In this document: piece after piece, positions 17,507-25,679 of the stretch
Position numbering within the stretch: the first letter of the stretch is position 1
How the letters are laid out: each line of letters starts with the position of its first letter
Assembly (NCBI RefSeq): GCF_000498475.1
Contig: NZ_AVBI01000014.1
Coordinates: forward strand, 124,001-188,000
DNA: 64,000 nucleotides
Direction of reading: 5' to 3'
Source of the DNA: Flavobacterium cauense R2A-7
GTDB lineage: Bacteria; Bacteroidota; Bacteroidia; Flavobacteriales; Flavobacteriaceae
Notes under the pieces: generated by a model
What the model saw: only the letters and a program-made list of their open reading frames with translations
What the model was told of the DNA's origin: nothing
Database searches by the model: none
Made by a program: the position numbers and the translations under genes

Positions 17507-18550
17507 ATGAATTTTACTAACTTGTTAATTCAATGGTATTTACGTGAAAAACGGGATTTACCCTGGCGAAAAACCACCCATCCGTATCCTATTTGGCTCT
17601 CTGAAATCATGCTGCAGCAAACGCGGGTAGCGCAGGGTTTGCCTTATTTTTTGCGATTTACCGAAGCCTTTCCGACCGTTTTTGATCTGGCGGCTGCCGA
17701 TGAAGAACAAGTATTAAAACTTTGGCAGGGGTTGGGGTATTATTCCCGCGCCCGAAACCTTCATGCGACCGCAAAACACGTCGCTTTCGATTTGAACGGA
17801 ATTTTCCCGGAGAACTATAAAGGTTTGTTGGAACTTAAAGGAGTAGGGGAATATACTGCCGCCGCGATTGCTTCCATTGCCTACGGAGAAGCGGTTCCGG
17901 TGGTGGATGGAAACGTATATCGTGTTTTATCACGTTATTTTGACGTGGAAACCGATATTTCATCCCCAAAAGCTAAAAAAGAATTCTTTGAATTGGCAGC
18001 TTCGTTGTTGCCAAAAGATAAAGCTTCCGAATTCAATCAGGCGATGATGGAGTTCGGAGCGTTGCAATGTGTGTCGAAAAATCCGGATTGTATTAACTGT
18101 GTTTTGAATAAAGGTTGTCTGGCTTTGCAAAAGAATAAAGTCGGGGAACTTCCGGTAAAGCTTAAAAAGACAAAAGTTGTTAATCGGTATTTTAATTACC
18201 TTATTATAAAGGATGCGATTGGGAATTCCGTAATTCAGAAACGTACTGCGAAAGGCATCTGGCATAATTTATACGAATTTCCATTGATGGAGACGGCTCA
18301 GGAAAATGATTTCGATGCGACAGTCCGGTTGATTGAAGGTTTTTCGTTTGGATTTAAACCGATGCATATTAAGCCGTTACATCATGCTCCGATTGTTCAC
18401 AAACTTTCGCATCAGCATTTGAAGATTCGTTTCTGGGAAGTGGAAACGGATTGTGAAATACCGGGCGCAATGACGGTTGAAGAAATTAAGAAGTACCCGT
18501 TTCCTATCGTAATCCACAATTTTATGGAGGAACATTGGGCAGAAGTGTAG
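17507..18550 (+). CDS. mutY: A/G-specific adenine DNA glycosylase
   Basis: 347 residues from the ATG at 17507 (a GTG sits one codon earlier). MutY removes adenine mispaired with 8-oxoguanine. Visible features: catalytic region LSEIMLQQTRV (Glu), helix-hairpin-helix LKGVGEYTAAAIASIAYG followed by the catalytic Asp in VPVVDGNV, the iron-sulphur cluster C-x6-C-x2-C-x5-C (CVSKNPDCINCVLNKGC), and a C-terminal NUDIX-like domain (~225-345) that recognises 8-oxoG. A TATTTTTG element at 17482-17489 is a possible promoter. It is followed by ssb and gldD, a common flavobacterial neighbourhood. Confidence 0.96.
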   Translation: MNFTNLLIQWYLREKRDLPWRKTTHPYPIWLSEIMLQQTRVAQGLPYFLRFTEAFPTVFDLAAADEEQVLKLWQGLGYYSRARNLHATAKHVAFDLNGIFPENYKGLLELKGVGEYTAAAIASIAYGEAVPVVDGNVYRVLSRYFDVETDISSPKAKKEFFELAASLLPKDKASEFNQAMMEFGALQCVSKNPDCINCVLNKGCLALQKNKVGELPVKLKKTKVVNRYFNYLIIKDAIGNSVIQKRTAKGIWHNLYEFPLMETAQENDFDATVRLIEGFSFGFKPMHIKPLHHAPIVHKLSHQHLKIRFWEVETDCEIPGAMTVEEIKKYPFPIVIHNFMEEHWAEV

Positions 18551-18588
18551 AAATTACTATATTTGAGTACAATTAAATACTATAAGCC

Positions 18589-19014
18589 ATGAACGGTACA
18601 TTGAATAAAGTGATTTTAATCGGACATTTGGGTGACGATGTGAAAATGCACTATTTTGAAGGAGGAAATTGTATCGGACGATTTCCGTTAGCGACAAACG
18701 AAATTTACATCAACAAGACTACCGGAGAGAAAATCACGTCTACCGAATGGCACAATTTAGTGGTGCGGAATAAAGCGGCTGAAATCTGCGAAAAATACTT
18801 GACCAAAGGAGATAAAATTTATGTGGAAGGTCGTATAAAATCGCGCCAATGGCAAGCTGAAGACGGTACGACAAAATATACTACCGAAATTCAGGTGACC
18901 GAATTCACCTTTTTAACTACCAAAAAAGATACCGAACAAAAACAGGGTGGTTACACGCCGCAAACGAACGAACCGCCGATTGCGCCTGCGGGTAACGACG
19001 ATTTACCGTTTTAA
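18589..19014 (+). CDS. ssb: Single-stranded DNA-binding protein
   Basis: 141 residues. The OB-fold (~1-110) has the standard SSB start (MNGTLNKVILIGHLGDDVKM), the EWHNLVV segment and the YVEGRIKSRQW strand. A Pro/Gln/Asn-rich linker leads to the acidic tip DDLPF that recruits replication and repair partners. It lies 38 nt after mutY and 82 nt before gldD. In several Flavobacteria gldE lies between ssb and gldD; here it is absent. Confidence 0.96.
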   Translation: MNGTLNKVILIGHLGDDVKMHYFEGGNCIGRFPLATNEIYINKTTGEKITSTEWHNLVVRNKAAEICEKYLTKGDKIYVEGRIKSRQWQAEDGTTKYTTEIQVTEFTFLTTKKDTEQKQGGYTPQTNEPPIAPAGNDDLPF

Positions 19015-19096
19015 TTTTTCGGACTTCAAATAAACTTTCAAAAACTGCGTTTCACATTGTATCTTTACGCCAAATTCAGCGTAAGGTTTTTGTATT

Positions 19097-19672
19097 ATGA
19101 TAAAAAGTAAAGCTATTGTTTTTTTATGGGGCGCTTTTGTTTCTTTGGCTTTGATAAGCTGTAAAGAGGAAGCGGTGCCGAAACCCAAAAGTCATTTGCG
19201 ATTGGACTATCCGGTTGCCAAATACAGTGCGTTTTCCAATACTTCCGGAAATTGCGCTTTTACTTTTGATATCAACGAAAGTTCGAAAGTAAAAATGAAA
19301 CAGGATTGTTCTGTAGAAATTCAATACCCGAAGATGAAAGCGACCATTTACCTGAATTACAAGCCGGTAAATAACAATATCGAACAATTGCTTCGTGATG
19401 CACAAAAATTAACCTATGAGCATGTGGTGAAGGCAGACGATATTGCCGAACAGCCTTTTGTAAACCCGGTGCACAAAGCGTACGGGATGTTTTATCAGGT
19501 GGGAGGGAATGCTGCTACCAATGCACAGTTTTATGTGACCGACAGTACGCGACACTTCTTAGTAGGTTCTGTGTATTTTTATGCAAAACCGAATTATGAT
19601 TCCATATTGCCTGCTGCAGCGTACATCAAGAACGATATGCGAAAGATTATGGAAACCGTGAAGTGGAAATAA
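19097..19672 (+). CDS. gldD: Gliding motility lipoprotein GldD
   Basis: 191 residues with a lipoprotein signal (LISC at residue 22). The conserved GldD body is visible: LRLDYPVAKYSAF, IQYPKMKATIYLNYKPV, ...LTYEHVVKADDIAEQPFVNP, YGMFYQVGGNAATNAQFYVTDS. GldD is required for gliding and type IX secretion in Flavobacterium johnsoniae; its exact biochemical role is unknown. The location after mutY-ssb matches the usual setting, except that gldE is not next to it. A terminator follows at 19686. Confidence 0.93.
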   Translation: MIKSKAIVFLWGAFVSLALISCKEEAVPKPKSHLRLDYPVAKYSAFSNTSGNCAFTFDINESSKVKMKQDCSVEIQYPKMKATIYLNYKPVNNNIEQLLRDAQKLTYEHVVKADDIAEQPFVNPVHKAYGMFYQVGGNAATNAQFYVTDSTRHFLVGSVYFYAKPNYDSILPAAAYIKNDMRKIMETVKWK

Positions 19673-19685
19673 TAACGCAACACAA

Positions 19686-19718
19686 TAAAAAAAGGAACTC
19701 GACTGAGTTCCTTTTTTG
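19686..19718. terminator. Bidirectional terminator between gldD and the metal-binding-domain lipoprotein gene
   Basis: The hairpin AAAAAAGGAACTC / GAGTTCCTTTTTT with a short loop has A and T runs on either side and serves the two convergent genes. Confidence 0.85.
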
Positions 19719-20093
19719 TTATGCTTTTTTGAAGTTGGCCACTTTATAAGTTTTACCATCGGCAACACCTTCTACTAATTTGGTTAGCGATTCCTGATTG
19801 TTAACCGTTTTATCGAAAGCTACGGTAGCGGTTTTGGATTCGAAATCCACTTTAGCTTCTTTAACGCCTTCCGTTTCTGCTAGTTTTTTCTCGATGGTGG
19901 CAGCACAACCCATGGCACACGTCATTCCTTTGATTTCAAAACTGGCGGTTTCCAAGTTTTCAGCGGCAATTTCTTTTTTAGGAGCTGCTGCTTCTATGTT
20001 TGTAGTGTTTTCGGCTGTTTTTTCTTCTTTTTTACAACTGGTAAAACTTATTGTGGCAAGGGTAAGAACCAATGCTGTTTTTGAAAATGTCAT
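19719..20093 (-). CDS. Lipoprotein with heavy-metal-associated (HMA) domain
   Basis: 124 residues. The signal ends at a lipobox (TSC, Cys20), followed by a charged Ala/Glu linker (~21-50) and an HMA ferredoxin-like domain (~51-115). The metal site reads GMTCAMGCAATIE, i.e. C-x3-C (Cys59, Cys63) instead of the usual C-x2-C of copper chaperones and P-type ATPases. Many Bacteroidota proteins of this kind share that spacing, so metal choice may differ. It is monocistronic, convergent with gldD, and possibly a periplasmic metal sensor or chaperone. Confidence 0.8.
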   Translation of the reverse strand: MTFSKTALVLTLATISFTSCKKEEKTAENTTNIEAAAPKKEIAAENLETASFEIKGMTCAMGCAATIEKKLAETEGVKEAKVDFESKTATVAFDKTVNNQESLTKLVEGVADGKTYKVANFKKA

Positions 20094-20205
20094 ATTATTT
20101 ATGTTTTTGATTTTGAATCGGATAAATTATCGTTGGCAAAATTACCCAAAAAAGTAACCGATTGTCATTTAAATAACAGAATTTTGACATTTCAAAATCA
20201 ACTTC

Positions 20206-21072
20206 ATGGAATCAAAACAGCTGAAATGGCTTTTACTGGCAGCACTGGCCCTTATTTGGGGAAGTTCGTTTATTCTGATTAAACGCGGTCTTGTGGGACT
20301 GACCCCTTTTCAAGTGGGTTCGCTGCGCATGTTGTTTGCCTTTTCGTTTCTTATGCTTGTGGGTTTCAGAAGTCTGACGCAGATTTCCTTGGGGAAATGG
20401 AAATACATTGCGCTTACGGCTTTTACCGGAACTTTCGTGCCGGCTTTTCTGTTTGCCATTGCGCAAAGTGAAATCGACAGTTCAATCAGTGCCATTCTGA
20501 ATTCACTTACCCCGTTGAATGCTTTGATTTTAGGTGTTACTTTTTTCGGATTGGCATTTCAGCGCAATCAATTTATCGGTGTTATGATTGGATTGGCCGG
20601 GAGTTTGATTCTGATTTTAAGCGGTGCGGCACACAATCCGGATCAGAATTATTTATACGCCCTTTTTGTGGTAGTGGCAACCTTTTGTTATGCGCTCAAT
20701 GTGAATTTTATTAAAAAGTATCTTTCGGATGTGAATCCTTTGGCAATTACAACCGGTAATTTTGTGGTGATGGCGGTTCCGGCCTTGATTATACTGATTT
20801 CAACAGGTTTTTTTAGTCAGCTTCAGGAAGTGAAAGTGCAGCATTCGGTAATGTTTGTCGGAATTTTGGGAGTTATCGGTACAGGAATTGCCAACATGCT
20901 GTACTTTAAGCTCATTCAGATAACGTCGCCTGTTTTTGCGGCTTCTTCGGCGTATTTGTTTCCGGTGGTGGCTATTTTTTGGGGATTATTGGATGGGGAA
21001 GTATTGTCGATTTTTCAGGTTTTTGGAGCGGTTGTTATCCTGATTGGGGTATATCTGTCGGCTAAAAAATAA
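20206..21072 (+). CDS. EamA/DMT family transporter
   Basis: 288 residues with about ten hydrophobic segments arranged as two EamA repeats (~10-140 and ~150-285). The start WLLLAALALIWGSSFILIKRGL and the end ...LIGVYLSAKK are characteristic of drug/metabolite transporters. The substrate cannot be told from sequence; family members export amino acids, metabolites or drugs. It appears to be a single-gene unit ending at a terminator at 21090. Confidence 0.9.
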   Translation: MESKQLKWLLLAALALIWGSSFILIKRGLVGLTPFQVGSLRMLFAFSFLMLVGFRSLTQISLGKWKYIALTAFTGTFVPAFLFAIAQSEIDSSISAILNSLTPLNALILGVTFFGLAFQRNQFIGVMIGLAGSLILILSGAAHNPDQNYLYALFVVVATFCYALNVNFIKKYLSDVNPLAITTGNFVVMAVPALIILISTGFFSQLQEVKVQHSVMFVGILGVIGTGIANMLYFKLIQITSPVFAASSAYLFPVVAIFWGLLDGEVLSIFQVFGAVVILIGVYLSAKK

Positions 21073-21089
21073 AATTTTGTAAAGCAGTA

Positions 21090-21127
21090 CCATAAAAAAA
21101 GGTTGTCCGTTACAGACAACCTTTTAA
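21090..21127. terminator. Bidirectional terminator
   Basis: The hairpin AAAAAAAGGTTGTC / GACAACCTTTT around CGTTACA lies between the convergent EamA gene and the M16-like peptidase gene. Confidence 0.8.
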
Positions 21128-21147
21128 ATTTATAACTAACGGTATTC

Positions 21148-23202
21148 TTATTTAAAATCTTCAGCAACAACGCCTTCGTTGATTTTTACTTCTGTAGTCA
21201 TTAATTTGATTTCAATACCAACGTTCATGTCAGTAGTGTGAGGGAATTTGATTCCTTTCACTTCTTTGTAATCGCTGTAGTAAGTAGTTTGTGTCATTTT
21301 CTGACCCATTTGCTCCATTTCTTTAGATTCTGCAGCTTTTAAACCGGTTTTAACATCGTAGTAATACGTGGTTTTTCCTTCTTTGATTACGTAAACATCG
21401 TTTCCGTTCATGGTTTCAATAGCCTCAAGTTTTGCGCTTGCATTGTTTGCTAACGTTAATTCTTCAAATGGAACGGCGCTTGCTTTTTGCTCTTTCAGTT
21501 CTTCAGCTGTTAAGTCTTTTCTTTGTCCTTGCGCTACGCGGTAACCTGATTTGTCTCCAATTACCTGTTTCATCATCGACATACCCATTGCTTTCATTTC
21601 AACCGCCATTTTGTTGTCGGCAGTCGTTTTAGTAGTCAATTCAACTGGTGTTCCTTGAACTGTTCCTGAAGAAACTGTAACAACCGATTTAACTGCTTTT
21701 ACCGCTTTTTCACCACCGATAGCGTTGATGTAGTTGTTGAAAACAGTTTTAGCTGTTACACCAGCAGGAATAGGAATGCTAACTTTTGGTTTTTCTGTTG
21801 GATTACCGAATTTGTCGAAATACATGATTGGTAATTTTTGTTTCGCGCTCATTTTTTCAAGGTTTGGTAAAACCTCAGACGCTTTTCCAACAATAACCAC
21901 ACGTGTGTTTTCTGCTAAGAAATACTTGTTTGCTGCCGCTTTGATGTCTTCTGCAGTAACCGCATTGATGTTTTTGATGTAGTTTTCGTAGAAATCAGCC
22001 GGTAAACCCTGTGTTTCTGTGTTTAAGGCATAACGGGCAATCGTTGCCGGCTTTTGGATTTGCATTACGAAGTTTCCGATGTATTTTGCTTTAGCATTTT
22101 TAAGATCTTCCGCAGAAACCAATTCGGTTCTGATTCTTCTCAATTCGTTCATGAATTCTACTACGGCACTGTCGGTAACAGCGTTTCTAACAGAAGCTCC
22201 GGAGCGGAATTTTTCAACATATTTTCCTGAACCCAATGAAGAGTATGCTCCGTATGTCCATCCGTGTTTTTCACGTAAGTTTAAGAACAAACGACCTTCG
22301 CCACCACCACCAAGAATTTGGTTGGCTAAGATTCCGGCGAAATATTCTTTATCGGTCATTTTTAAGTTCACCGTGTTCACTAAAGCAATTTCCGATTGTA
22401 CCGCGTTTGGCATATCGATGAAGTTGATTTGTGAGTACTGTACGTTTTTAGGATCGGTATAAGTTAATGCCGGAGCTACTGCTTTTTTCCATGGTCCGAA
22501 TTGTTTCTCAACCATTTTCTGAACGTCTTTCAGTTTTACGTCACCCACAATTACCAAATAAGCGTTCCCTGGAACGAAATAAGTGTTGTAGTTTAAAATG
22601 ACATCGTTTAAGGTTACGTTTTTAATGGTAGCCTCGCTTAAATACTCTCCGTTTGGATGATTTTTACCGAAAGCCAAAACGTCTTCCACGCGTTGCGCTA
22701 CCGCAGTTACGCTTTTTTCGTTTGATTTTAAGCCCTCTAATAGTTTTTCTCTTTCTTTGTCTAATTCTGCTTGAGTGAATACAGGATTTAAGGCGCCATC
22801 AGCCATTAATTCCATGATTCTTCCCGCATATTTCGACAATCCGCTGGCAGAAGCGCCATTTGCATTAAAATTGATGTTTGCTCCTAAGAAATCGATTTCT
22901 TCATTGAAGGCGTCTTTGGAAATGTTTTTGGTTCCGTTACCGATTAAAGCGCTTGTTAAGTCGGCTACCCCTTTTTTATCGCCTTCCGCATAAGGAGCAT
23001 TGTCGATAGTTAAATTGAAGGAAACTCTTGGTAATTTGTGGTTTTCCACTACCAAAACTTTTAACCCGTTTTTCAATACGAAAGAACTTGGTTTACCAAC
23101 ATTAATGGTTGGGGAAGGTCCTGGTTTTGGTTGTGTTCGGTCTTGTGCTTGCATGGTTATTGTTAAAAACAAACTTGCTGCTATGTAAATGTATTTTTTC
23201 AT
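21148..23202 (-). CDS. M16 family peptidase-like protein lacking the zinc motif
   Basis: 684 residues from the ATG at 23202, which gives a clean signal peptide (MKKYIYIAASLFLTITMQAQ); the frame stays open 15 codons further into the 3' end of the upstream gene. Two M16 halves span ~30-450 (FVLKNGLKVLVVENHKLPRV..., LLANQILGGGGEGRLFLNLREKHGWTYGAYS). The HxxEH zinc motif is missing: that region reads GVADLTSALIGNGT. It should therefore be the non-catalytic, R/Y-carrying partner. The last ~190 residues form a separate beta-rich domain resembling LolA-type or outer-membrane lipoprotein folds. It lies just downstream of the HxxEH-bearing M16 gene, as in M16B heterodimers. Confidence 0.88.
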   Translation of the reverse strand: MKKYIYIAASLFLTITMQAQDRTQPKPGPSPTINVGKPSSFVLKNGLKVLVVENHKLPRVSFNLTIDNAPYAEGDKKGVADLTSALIGNGTKNISKDAFNEEIDFLGANINFNANGASASGLSKYAGRIMELMADGALNPVFTQAELDKEREKLLEGLKSNEKSVTAVAQRVEDVLAFGKNHPNGEYLSEATIKNVTLNDVILNYNTYFVPGNAYLVIVGDVKLKDVQKMVEKQFGPWKKAVAPALTYTDPKNVQYSQINFIDMPNAVQSEIALVNTVNLKMTDKEYFAGILANQILGGGGEGRLFLNLREKHGWTYGAYSSLGSGKYVEKFRSGASVRNAVTDSAVVEFMNELRRIRTELVSAEDLKNAKAKYIGNFVMQIQKPATIARYALNTETQGLPADFYENYIKNINAVTAEDIKAAANKYFLAENTRVVIVGKASEVLPNLEKMSAKQKLPIMYFDKFGNPTEKPKVSIPIPAGVTAKTVFNNYINAIGGEKAVKAVKSVVTVSSGTVQGTPVELTTKTTADNKMAVEMKAMGMSMMKQVIGDKSGYRVAQGQRKDLTAEELKEQKASAVPFEELTLANNASAKLEAIETMNGNDVYVIKEGKTTYYYDVKTGLKAAESKEMEQMGQKMTQTTYYSDYKEVKGIKFPHTTDMNVGIEIKLMTTEVKINEGVVAEDFK

Positions 23203-23215
23203 AATGATCGTCAAC

Positions 23216-24541
23216 TTAGTTTTGTGCTTTGTCTTTTGCAGGAACATAATCTAAAAGCAAACGTTGGTTTGGGTTTAGGTATTTTTTTGCAACTTCTCTG
23301 ATTTCTTCTCTGGTGATAGAACGGTAAATGTCAATTTCGGTATTGATTAAGTTCACATCGCCGTATAACAAATAGAAAGAAGCTAAGTTTTCGGCAATAC
23401 CTTCTACGCTTGCGTTACCGTTTACATATTGGTTTTCGAATTTGTTCTGTAATTTTTGGAAGTCTTTTTCAGAAATCAATTCCGTTTGTAATTTCACGAT
23501 TTCTTCGTCTACTTCTTTTACTAAGCTTTCGGTAGTGTTTTGTCCCATTGGTAAACCGTAAAGGATGTACATTCCGTAGTCTTCCTGACTGTAGTTGAAA
23601 GCACCGATTTGCAATGCCATTTTCTTGTCGTCTACCATTTTCTTGTACAGTCTTGAGCTTTTTCCATCGGATAAGATAGAAGAAATCATGTCCAGAACTC
23701 TGGCGTCACGTGTTTTCATGGACGGAGTTCTGTACGTTGCTACCATCATCGGAATCTGAATGTTCGGATCTTGGTAAGTAGCTTTGATAGTTTGCGTGAT
23801 AGGTGCCTCTTCAAATTTTTGTTTTACTACCGGAGTTCCTTTTGGAATAGCGCTGAAATAGCCGTTGATCCATTCTTTAGCCTGCGCCGGTTCGAAATCA
23901 CCTGCTACTACCAAAACGGCGTTATTTGGGATGTAGAATTTTTTGTTGAACGCCTGGAATTCTGCTAAAGTAGCTGCATCCAAATGTTCCATCGAACCGA
24001 TTGGTGCCCAACGGTAAGGGTGTACTTTGTACATGTTTTGTTTTACTGCAGCAATCAGATTTCCGTAAGGTTGGTTGTCTACGCGAAGTCTTTTTTCTTC
24101 TTTAACCACTTCGTTTTGAGTGTCAACACCAATTTGGTTGATTACCGGATGCATTAAGCGCTCGGATTCCATCCATAACGCCAATTGTAAATTGTTGGAA
24201 GGGAAAACTTCGTAGTAATACGTTCGGTCTTCGGAAGTGTTGGCGTTGTTGTTTCCGCCGTTAGCTGTTACGATTTTAAACCATTCGCCACGAGCGATAT
24301 TTTTAGTTCCTTCGAATAAAAGGTGTTCGAAAAAGTGAGCAAATCCTGTTCTTTCCGGATTTTCGTCTTTAGATCCTACGTGATACATTACCGATGTAAT
24401 TACCACCGGAGCCGATTTGTCCTGGTGTAAAATTACATGCAAGCCATTGCCTAGTGTGTACTCTTCAAATGCTACTTTCTGAGCTGAAGCTATACCTCCA
24501 AGCATCAAAAGCGAACTCAAAGCCATTAAAGATTTTTTCAT
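23216..24541 (-). CDS. M16 family zinc peptidase
   Basis: 441 residues with a signal peptide (MKKSLMALSSLLMLGGIASAQ). The zinc-binding motif HFFEH (GFAHFFEHLLFEGT) lies at ~65-80, with the distal Glu in the NEVVKEEKR helix. The second half carries the SSRLYKKMVDDKKM segment. It is predicted to be the catalytic subunit of a periplasmic M16B heterodimer with the following gene, degrading peptides or small unfolded proteins. Only 13 nt separate the two coding regions, so they are almost certainly an operon. Confidence 0.93.
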   Translation of the reverse strand: MKKSLMALSSLLMLGGIASAQKVAFEEYTLGNGLHVILHQDKSAPVVITSVMYHVGSKDENPERTGFAHFFEHLLFEGTKNIARGEWFKIVTANGGNNNANTSEDRTYYYEVFPSNNLQLALWMESERLMHPVINQIGVDTQNEVVKEEKRLRVDNQPYGNLIAAVKQNMYKVHPYRWAPIGSMEHLDAATLAEFQAFNKKFYIPNNAVLVVAGDFEPAQAKEWINGYFSAIPKGTPVVKQKFEEAPITQTIKATYQDPNIQIPMMVATYRTPSMKTRDARVLDMISSILSDGKSSRLYKKMVDDKKMALQIGAFNYSQEDYGMYILYGLPMGQNTTESLVKEVDEEIVKLQTELISEKDFQKLQNKFENQYVNGNASVEGIAENLASFYLLYGDVNLINTEIDIYRSITREEIREVAKKYLNPNQRLLLDYVPAKDKAQN

Positions 24542-24667
24542 AAGAGTTAATAGTTATTTTATATTACGTTAATGAGTGTGCAATTTCGTGATTTTGTTAC
24601 AATTAGGAAGTTTTTTTTCGGAGACGACTGATTTTTAGTTTTTTAAGGCTAAATTTCGTTTAAAGAG

Positions 24668-24697
24668 TTGTAGGGTAAAGAAATAGTTGTATATTTG
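24668..24697 (+). promoter_or_regulatory. Promoter of rplU-rpmA
   Basis: TTG (24668-24670), 19-nt spacer, TATATTTG (24690-24697) is an excellent match to the Bacteroidota housekeeping consensus. Transcription should start near 24703, about 25 nt before the rplU ATG. Confidence 0.8.
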
Positions 24698-24727
24698 CAA
24701 CCTTAAAATTAATTAAACATTATTGTT

Positions 24728-25090
24728 ATGTACGCAATCGTAGAGATAGCAGGGCAACAATTCAAAGTAAGCAAAGACTTAAAGGTTTATGTTCACCGTT
24801 TAGCAGTAGAAGAAGGTGCAAAAGTTTCTTTTGACAAAGTTCTTTTATTAGACGACAACGGAAATGTAACTTTAGGCGCCCCAGCTGTAGAAGGTGCTTC
24901 AGTAGAAGCCAAAGTGTTACAACACTTAAAAGGTGATAAAGTAATCATTTTCAAAAAGAAAAGAAGAAAAGGTTACAAAAAGAAAAACGGTCACAGACAA
25001 TCTTTAACTCAAATTGTAATCGAAGGTATCGTTGCAGGAGGAGCTACAAAGAAAAAAGCGACTAAAAAAGCGGAAGCTACAGAAGAATAA
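24728..25090 (+). CDS. rplU: 50S ribosomal protein L21
   Basis: 120 residues. The L21 core (MYAIVEIAGQQFKVSKDLKVYVHRL... FKKKRRKGYKKKNGHRQSLTQIVIEGI) ends at ~103 and is followed by a short Lys/Ala/Glu tail (GGATKKKATKKAEATEE). L21 binds 23S rRNA. rpmA follows after 23 nt, the usual pairing. Confidence 0.97.
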   Translation: MYAIVEIAGQQFKVSKDLKVYVHRLAVEEGAKVSFDKVLLLDDNGNVTLGAPAVEGASVEAKVLQHLKGDKVIIFKKKRRKGYKKKNGHRQSLTQIVIEGIVAGGATKKKATKKAEATEE

Positions 25091-25113
25091 TTAACATTAA
25101 AAACTAGTACGTC

Positions 25114-25374
25114 ATGGCTCACAAGAAAGGTGTCGGTAGTTCCAAGAATGGTAGAGAATCAGAATCGAAACGTTTAGGTGTTAAGATTTTTGGTGGACAA
25201 GCTGCAATTGCTGGAAACATTATCGTAAGACAAAGAGGTTCTAAGCACAATCCAGGTGAAAACGTTTACATGGGTAAAGATCACACTTTACATGCAAAAG
25301 TTGATGGAGTAGTGAAATTCCAGAAAAAAGGTGACAACAAGTCATTTGTTTCTGTGGTTCCATTTGAAGCATAA
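25114..25374 (+). CDS. rpmA: 50S ribosomal protein L27
   Basis: 86 residues. The start [20 protein letters not shown] reaches directly to the peptidyl-transferase centre and has no cleavable N-terminal extension of the Firmicutes type. The core [23 protein letters not shown] is conserved. It is co-transcribed with rplU and followed by a terminator. Confidence 0.97.
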   Translation: MAHKKGVGSSKNGRESESKRLGVKIFGGQAAIAGNIIVRQRGSKHNPGENVYMGKDHTLHAKVDGVVKFQKKGDNKSFVSVVPFEA

Positions 25375-25394
25375 GAATTACTCTTAACAATACA

Positions 25395-25427
25395 AAACCC
25401 CATTTCGAAAGAAGTGGGGTTTTTTGT
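25395..25427 (+). terminator. Terminator of rplU-rpmA
   Basis: Stem AAAACCCCA(T) / (G)TGGGGTTTT with loop around TTCGAAAGAAG, then a T run. Confidence 0.85.
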
Positions 25428-25460
25428 TTAGTGTTATTCCGTTTGCCTTTAGTTTGGGTT

Positions 25461-25575
25461 TTGAAGCGAAAGGCTTGCCGATTTTTGGAGTCTCTGTTCC
25501 TGCTGTACGCTTTATCTTTTTAGTGGCTTCGAGAGCCTCAGCCACCAAAAAGGATACCGCTCCCATCAGGGCTAG
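25461..25575 (+). repeat. Dispersed palindromic intergenic repeat, copy B
   Basis: Boxes GAAGCGAAAGGCTTG, CTGTTCCTGCTGTACGCTTT, ATCTTTTT, then AAAAAGGATACCGCTCCC and ATCAGGGCTAGG. The central stem is GTGGCT / AGCCAC inside T and A runs, with loop TCGAGAGCCTC. Relative to copy A, the stem-plus-loop reads as its reverse complement (GTGGCTTCGAGAG here, CTCTCGAAGCCAC there). Confidence 0.8.
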
Positions 25576-25611
25576 GAAGGAGTTGTCTTTTTGTTTCGGA
25601 AGTCTCGCAAA

Positions 25612-25645
25612 CAAAAAACCCTCACATCACTGCAAGGGTTTTTCT
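25612..25645 (-). terminator. Terminator of ahcY
   Basis: AAAAAACCCT / AAGGGTTTTT hairpin with an ~11-nt loop, positioned downstream of the ahcY stop on the minus strand. Confidence 0.65.
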
Positions 25646-25679
25646 AAATATCTAACTTTCTAAGAAGTTTAGAAATCGA

